9,449 nt of DNA from Anaerolineae bacterium (GTDB lineage: Bacteria; Chloroflexota; Anaerolineae; SpSt-313), in contig JAIMBM010000076.1 in the NCBI GenBank assembly GCA_023511475.1, forward strand, positions 1 to 9,449, in the 5' to 3' direction. Every line of letters begins with the position of its first letter. Position 1 is the stretch's first letter. Positions 6,365 to 9,449 of this stretch are shown here, piece by piece. The notes under the pieces were generated by a model, which saw only the letters and a program-made list of their open reading frames with translations, had not been told where the DNA came from and did not search any database. A program made the position numbers and the translations under genes.

Positions 6365-6871
6365 ATGCCGTTGCTGGTCGACATCCAGGTGGCCCCTCAG
6401 TACGAGACACTCGTCAACCCGGAGTTGCTGCGGCAGGCGGTCGCAGCCACCCTCGAGCACCAGGGCTGGCGCGGCGATGGCGAGGTCGTGCTCGTCATCA
6501 CCGACGACGAGGGCATTCGCCGCCTGAACCTGGAGTTCCGGGACACCGACAGCCCCACGGATGTGCTGGCCTTCTCCGGCGCTCTTGGAGAGGGCTTTGT
6601 GACCCCGGAGGGCTACTCCGGCTACCTCGGCGACGTCGTCATCTCATACTCCCGGGCCGAGATCCAGGCCGCCGAGGCCGGCCACTCCGTCGACCGCGAG
6701 CTGCAGTTCCTTACCATCCACGGCGTGCTGCACCTGATGGGCCTTGACGACTCCGACGAGGCGGGCTGGCAACAGATGACCGCCATCCAGAACGAGGTCC
6801 TGGGCTCCCTGGCACCGCCGCCAACCCCAAGGGAGGGAACCACACGTGAAGGTGCTGCTGGCAGGCAATGA
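6365..6871 (+). CDS. ybeY: Endoribonuclease YbeY, rRNA maturation factor
   Basis: A 168-residue member of the YbeY family (UPF0054), a single-strand-specific metal-dependent endoribonuclease that acts in 16S rRNA 3' end maturation and ribosome quality control. The conserved block LNLEFRDTDSPTDVLAF (54-70) carries the family arginine R59. The metal site reads H119-G-V-L-H123-L-M-G-L-D-D129. The family normally has three histidines, HGxLHLxGxDH; here the third ligand is aspartate (D129). Aspartate can bind zinc, so the site is probably still functional, but it is a departure from the textbook motif. The C-terminus has a short Pro/Arg-rich tail (about 152-168) beyond the usual end. The ATG at 6365 has GAGGAG 8 nt upstream. 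The last 26 nt overlap the iorA start. Confidence 0.92.
   Translation: MPLLVDIQVAPQYETLVNPELLRQAVAATLEHQGWRGDGEVVLVITDDEGIRRLNLEFRDTDSPTDVLAFSGALGEGFVTPEGYSGYLGDVVISYSRAEIQAAEAGHSVDRELQFLTIHGVLHLMGLDDSDEAGWQQMTAIQNEVLGSLAPPPTPREGTTREGAAGRQ
6832..6837 (+). promoter_or_regulatory. Ribosome binding site for iorA inside the ybeY 3' end
   Basis: GGAGGG lies within the ybeY coding region, 8 nt before the GTG start of iorA at 6846. It fixes the iorA start and implies that ribosomes finishing ybeY pass over it, so translation of the two genes is likely coupled. Confidence 0.7.
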
Positions 6872-8630
6872 GGCCATCGCACGGGGTGCCTGGGAAGCCG
6901 GCGTTCGCGTGGCCTGCGGCTATCCGGGCACTCCCAGCACCGAGATCCTCGAAGCACTGGCGCAGTACGACGGGGTGATTGCCGAGTGGGCACCGAATGA
7001 GAAGGTCGCCCTCGATGTAGCCGTCGGGGCCGCCTACGCAGGCGCCCGGGCCATGGCGGTGATGAAGCATGTCGGTTTGAACGTCGCCGCCGACTCGTTC
7101 TTCGCGGCATCCATGACCGGTGTCGAGGGAGGGCTGGTCATCGTCTCCGCCGATGACCCCGGCATGCACAGTTCGCAGAACGAGCAGGATAACCGTCGCT
7201 ACTGCAAGTTCGCTCGCGTCCCCTGTCTCGAGCCATCCGACAGCCAGGAGGCCAAGGACCTGGTGGGGATTGCCCTCGCCCTGAGCGAAGAGTTCGACAC
7301 CCCCGTCCTCCTCCGCACCACCACCCGCATAGCCCACTCCAGTACCCTCGTCGAGCTGGGCGAGCGGCAGCCGCCGGTAGCGGTGCCAGACTATCGCATC
7401 GACGCATCCAAGTACGTCATGGTGCCGGCCAACGCGCGCCGCCGTCACCCCGTGATCGAGGAGCGCATCACACGCCTCGCCGAGTGGGCAGAGTCCTTCC
7501 CCTATAACCGCGTGGAGTGGCGCGACCGCTCGCTCGGAATCGTGACCAACGGCGTGGCCTACCAGTACGCCCGTGAGGTCTTTCCGCAGGCCTCGATCCT
7601 GCGTCTCGGTATGACCTATCCCCTCCCCAAGGACCTCGTGCGCCGCTTTGCCAACGGCGTGCAGAGGCTGCTTGTCCTCGAGGAGCTCGACCCGTTTCTG
7701 GAGGAGGAGACACGACTCCTCGGTCTCCCGGTGTTGGGCAAGGAGGTCTTTCCCATCTGTGGAGAGCTCGATCCCTCGACCGTCCGGGAGTGCGCCATAC
7801 GTGCCGGCCTCCTCCCCGAGAGCGAGAGGCCGCCTGCGGTCGAGATCCCCAGCCCGCCCCTGCCTCCCAGGCCACCCATACTCTGCGCCGGCTGTCCGCA
7901 CCGCGCCGTGTTCCACGTGCTTCGCAAGCTCAGGCTCCTGGTCGCCGGCGACATCGGCTGCTACACCCTGGCCTACCTGCCGCCCCAGGCTGCCGTCCAC
8001 ACGTGCGGATGCATGGGCGCGAGCATCGGCGTTGCACACGGCATCGCGCAGGCCGGCTCCCCTCAGAGGCGGGTGGCCGTCATCGGCGACTCAACGTTCC
8101 TGCACACCGGCCTGCCTGCACTCATGAACCTGGCCTACAACCAGGCCCAGGCACCGGTCATCATTCTCGACAACTGCACGACCGCAATGACGGGGCATCA
8201 GGACCACCCCGGCACCGGGCGCACGCTGCGGGGGGAGGAGAGGGCCCGCATTGATCTCTCTGCTGTTGCCCGCAGCCTCGGCGTACAGCACGTCGAGTGC
8301 GTAGACAGCTATGATCTGGCTGCTGTCGAGCGGGCAGTCCGTGCCGCCCTGAGCGCCGAGGGCCCGGCAGTCGTCATCGCCCGGAGGGAGTGTGCGCTGC
8401 TACCGGCAGTGCGCCGCACGTGGCAGCCCCTGTCCGTCGACGCCGGGCGCTGCAACGGCTGCGGCCTGTGCCTGCAGCTCGGTTGCCCCGCGCTGGTCCG
8501 GAGCGATTCGATCGACGAGGCCACAGGGCGCCCGCGCGTCCGAATCGACTCGCTCCTCTGTACAGGGTGTGAGGTCTGCTCGCAGGTCTGCGCCCGGGGG
8601 GCCATCTCCCGGCGGGACAGGCACCACTAG
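6846..8630 (+). CDS. iorA: Indolepyruvate:ferredoxin oxidoreductase, alpha subunit
   Basis: A 594-residue large subunit of the thiamine-diphosphate, iron-sulfur enzyme that converts aryl-pyruvates (indolepyruvate, phenylpyruvate, hydroxyphenylpyruvate) with CoA to the aryl-acetyl-CoA, CO2 and reduced ferredoxin. It is used in anaerobic breakdown of aromatic amino acids, or in reverse. Domains in order: a PFOR-type pyrimidine-binding domain with YPGTPSTE (26-33) and N51-E52-K53; a transketolase C-like middle region; a ThDP/Mg-binding domain with C347-x2-C350-PHR, GDIGCY (368-373), MGASIG (390-395) and GDSTF (414-418), followed by an asparagine-containing Mg-binding stretch; and a C-terminal two-cluster ferredoxin domain with C536-x2-C539-x2-C542-x4-C547-P and C572-x2-C575-x2-C578-x3-C582. 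Eight cysteines fit two 4Fe-4S clusters. The second lacks the usual proline after its last cysteine. GTG start with SD at 6832-6837. Confidence 0.96.
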   Translation: MKVLLAGNEAIARGAWEAGVRVACGYPGTPSTEILEALAQYDGVIAEWAPNEKVALDVAVGAAYAGARAMAVMKHVGLNVAADSFFAASMTGVEGGLVIVSADDPGMHSSQNEQDNRRYCKFARVPCLEPSDSQEAKDLVGIALALSEEFDTPVLLRTTTRIAHSSTLVELGERQPPVAVPDYRIDASKYVMVPANARRRHPVIEERITRLAEWAESFPYNRVEWRDRSLGIVTNGVAYQYAREVFPQASILRLGMTYPLPKDLVRRFANGVQRLLVLEELDPFLEEETRLLGLPVLGKEVFPICGELDPSTVRECAIRAGLLPESERPPAVEIPSPPLPPRPPILCAGCPHRAVFHVLRKLRLLVAGDIGCYTLAYLPPQAAVHTCGCMGASIGVAHGIAQAGSPQRRVAVIGDSTFLHTGLPALMNLAYNQAQAPVIILDNCTTAMTGHQDHPGTGRTLRGEERARIDLSAVARSLGVQHVECVDSYDLAAVERAVRAALSAEGPAVVIARRECALLPAVRRTWQPLSVDAGRCNGCGLCLQLGCPALVRSDSIDEATGRPRVRIDSLLCTGCEVCSQVCARGAISRRDRHH

Positions 8631-8643
8631 CCTCAGGGCTGAG

Positions 8644-8649
8644 GGAGGA
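8644..8649 (+). promoter_or_regulatory. Ribosome binding site for iorB
   Basis: GGAGGA lies 5 nt before GTG 8655. It supports the GTG start; no ATG start in that frame gives an intact glycine-rich N-terminus. Confidence 0.75.
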
Positions 8650-8654
8650 CTGGG

Positions 8655-9239
8655 GTGTCCGGGTATGACTTTTTGCTTGCCGGCGTAGGGGGCCAGGGGA
8701 CGCTTCTGGCCAGCGATGTGCTTGCGACGACGGGGGTGCGAGCCGGCTTTGACGTCAAAAAGTCCGAAGTGCACGGCATGGCCCAGCGGGGCGGCAGCGT
8801 GACCAGCCACGTGCGCTGGGGCGAGAGGGTGTTCTCGCCGCTCATCGGCCGCGGCGAGGTCGGCTACATGGTGGCCTTCGAGAGGCTCGAGGCGGTGCGC
8901 TTTGCCGGGCTCCTGCGGCCCGGCGCTGTCATCATCGTCAACGATCACGCCATCCCGCCAATATCGGTGACCGCGGGCAACGACCGTTACCCGAGCGACG
9001 AGGAGGTACGGGCTGCTCTGGCAGCCATCTCCACCAACGTGCACTTTCTGCCCGCCGTCTCCATCGCGGAGCGCCTTGGAGAGGTCCGGGCCAACAACGT
9101 GGTGCTGCTGGGCGCACTCTCGCATTTCGTGGAGGTACCTCTGGACTGCTGGCTCGCCGCCATCGCCGAGCACGTCCCGGCACGCACCCTCGAAACCAAC
9201 CGATCGGCCTTCCTGGCGGGCCGGCGCGCTAACCTCTGA
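8655..9239 (+). CDS. iorB: Indolepyruvate:ferredoxin oxidoreductase, beta subunit
   Basis: A 194-residue partner subunit of IorA, belonging to the pyruvate/ketoisovalerate ferredoxin oxidoreductase gamma-domain family. The N-terminal glycine motif G10-V-G-G-Q-G15 and the signature S37-E-V-H-G-M-A-Q-R-G-G-S48, followed by VTSHVRWG and SPLIGRGE, are diagnostic. The family usually has about 190-200 residues, so the protein is full length. It forms the hetero-oligomer with IorA in the cytoplasm and completes the CoA-dependent active site. The 24-nt gap after iorA, with a good SD and no terminator, indicates one operon. The members of such operons that activate aryl acids, for example an aryl-acetate CoA ligase, are not present before the window ends. 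Confidence 0.95.
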   Translation: MSGYDFLLAGVGGQGTLLASDVLATTGVRAGFDVKKSEVHGMAQRGGSVTSHVRWGERVFSPLIGRGEVGYMVAFERLEAVRFAGLLRPGAVIIVNDHAIPPISVTAGNDRYPSDEEVRAALAAISTNVHFLPAVSIAERLGEVRANNVVLLGALSHFVEVPLDCWLAAIAEHVPARTLETNRSAFLAGRRANL

Positions 9240-9302
9240 TCCAGGATCCGGCTCGTGAGAGGGCCGCGCGCGCCACTGCAGACCTCACGGCGTGCCTTCG
9301 GA

Positions 9303-9360
9303 TGCGCCTTGCGCAGCGGCGCCCTCCGGGTCGGCTTTGGTACGCACCTTGCTGCGTCCC
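9303..9360 (+). other. Small hairpins downstream of iorB
   Basis: TGCGC (9303-9307) pairs with GCGCA (9311-9315) around CTT. Bases 9339-9346 pair with 9353-9360 (7 of 8 positions) around a 6-nt loop. Neither is followed by a long T tract, so they are not convincing intrinsic terminators, though one may end the iorAB transcript. The interval 9240-9302 has no feature I can support. Confidence 0.35.
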
Positions 9361-9362
9361 AA

Positions 9363-9368
9363 GATAAT
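9363..9368 (+). promoter_or_regulatory. Possible -10 element before the structured 3' edge
   Basis: GATAAT matches the -10 consensus in five of six bases. There is no TGn extension, and the nearest -35 candidate TTGGTA (9337-9342) is 20 bp away, too far for a strong promoter. It is plausible mainly because a structured stretch begins about 12 nt later. Confidence 0.35.
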
Positions 9369-9380
9369 CTGATGTGTTGA

Positions 9381-9447
9381 GATAGCTGCGGGGGCCAGCC
9401 CCGCGGTTGAGGCACGGCTCGTGCCGTCCGGGCCGGTGCGGGCTATC
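9381..9447 (+). promoter_or_regulatory. Candidate structured RNA or 5' leader, probably continuing past the window
   Basis: GATAGC (9381-9386) is perfectly complementary to GCTATC (9442-9447) and would close a multi-branch fold. Inside it, GCGGGG (9388-9393) pairs with CCCCGC (9399-9404), and GGCACG (9411-9416) pairs with CGTGCC (9420-9425) around a GCT loop. If the -10 at 9363 is used, transcription would start near 9375, just before the closing stem. The shape fits a cis-regulatory leader or small RNA. I do not recognise any known riboswitch class, RNase P RNA, tmRNA or SRP RNA core in it. Confidence 0.35.
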
Positions 9448-9449
9448 CG

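Noticed and set aside
6711..8039. A 442-codon open frame on the minus strand, antisense to ybeY and iorA
   Set aside because: It is opposite two well supported genes, with shadow-like composition and no recognisable domain.
8572..8598. Second ferredoxin-type cluster of IorA as a defective site
   Set aside because: The first ligand codon lies at 8559-8561 and all four cysteines are present. Only the proline after the last cysteine is missing, which is tolerated in many two-cluster ferredoxin domains.
9240..9449. Known structured RNA (RNase P RNA, tmRNA, SRP RNA, common riboswitches)
   Set aside because: None of the conserved core sequences of these RNAs was found on either strand; only generic hairpins are visible.
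1..9449. CRISPR array, insertion sequence, integrase, toxin-antitoxin or defence genes
   Set aside because: No regularly spaced repeats, transposase or integrase motifs, target-site duplications or defence-type domains were seen anywhere, including beside the tRNA genes, which are common integration sites.

Overview
The window is a high-GC bacterial chromosome segment in which every supported gene lies on the + strand. Four of the seven protein genes start with GTG. Likely source: an anaerobic or facultatively anaerobic member of Chloroflexota. This rests on the GC content, the C-terminal architecture of DnaE, the style of the acyltransferase tail, and the presence of indolepyruvate:ferredoxin oxidoreductase. 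It is inference from remembered families; no search was run.

Layout. (1) 68-338: two tRNA genes, tRNA-Lys(TTT) and tRNA-Thr(CGT), each with its own near-consensus promoter (-35, 17-bp spacer, extended -10). A very strong hairpin follows tRNA-Thr at 357-394. (2) 550-1587: a two-gene unit, a small four-helix SMR/EamA-like membrane protein and, 3 nt later, a soluble protein resembling the YkoP-like family. The function of the pair is not established. (3) 1588-1865: an intergenic region with a GC-rich inverted repeat, an extended -10 promoter and a short hairpin early in the dnaE leader. (4) 1866-5489: full-length dnaE, the replicative DNA polymerase III alpha subunit, with a complete PHP metal site, all palm aspartates and an internal clamp-binding motif. 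(5) 5565-9239: a probable operon of plsC-like acyltransferase, ybeY (rRNA maturation nuclease), iorA and iorB. ybeY and iorA overlap by 26 nt, and iorB follows iorA after 24 nt. (6) 9240-9449: non-coding, with several GC-rich hairpins and a possible -10 element just before what looks like the start of a structured RNA or leader that runs off the window.

Most of the content is housekeeping: translation, replication, lipid synthesis and rRNA maturation. It ends with a catabolic enzyme for aryl-pyruvates derived from aromatic amino acids. I found no mobile element, CRISPR array, defence system or clear novel multi-gene system. The less ordinary items are the structured 3' edge, the His-to-Asp change in the YbeY metal site, the SMR-like protein lacking the drug-exporter glutamate next to a YkoP-like protein, the intact PHP site of DnaE, and the strong hairpin behind tRNA-Thr.
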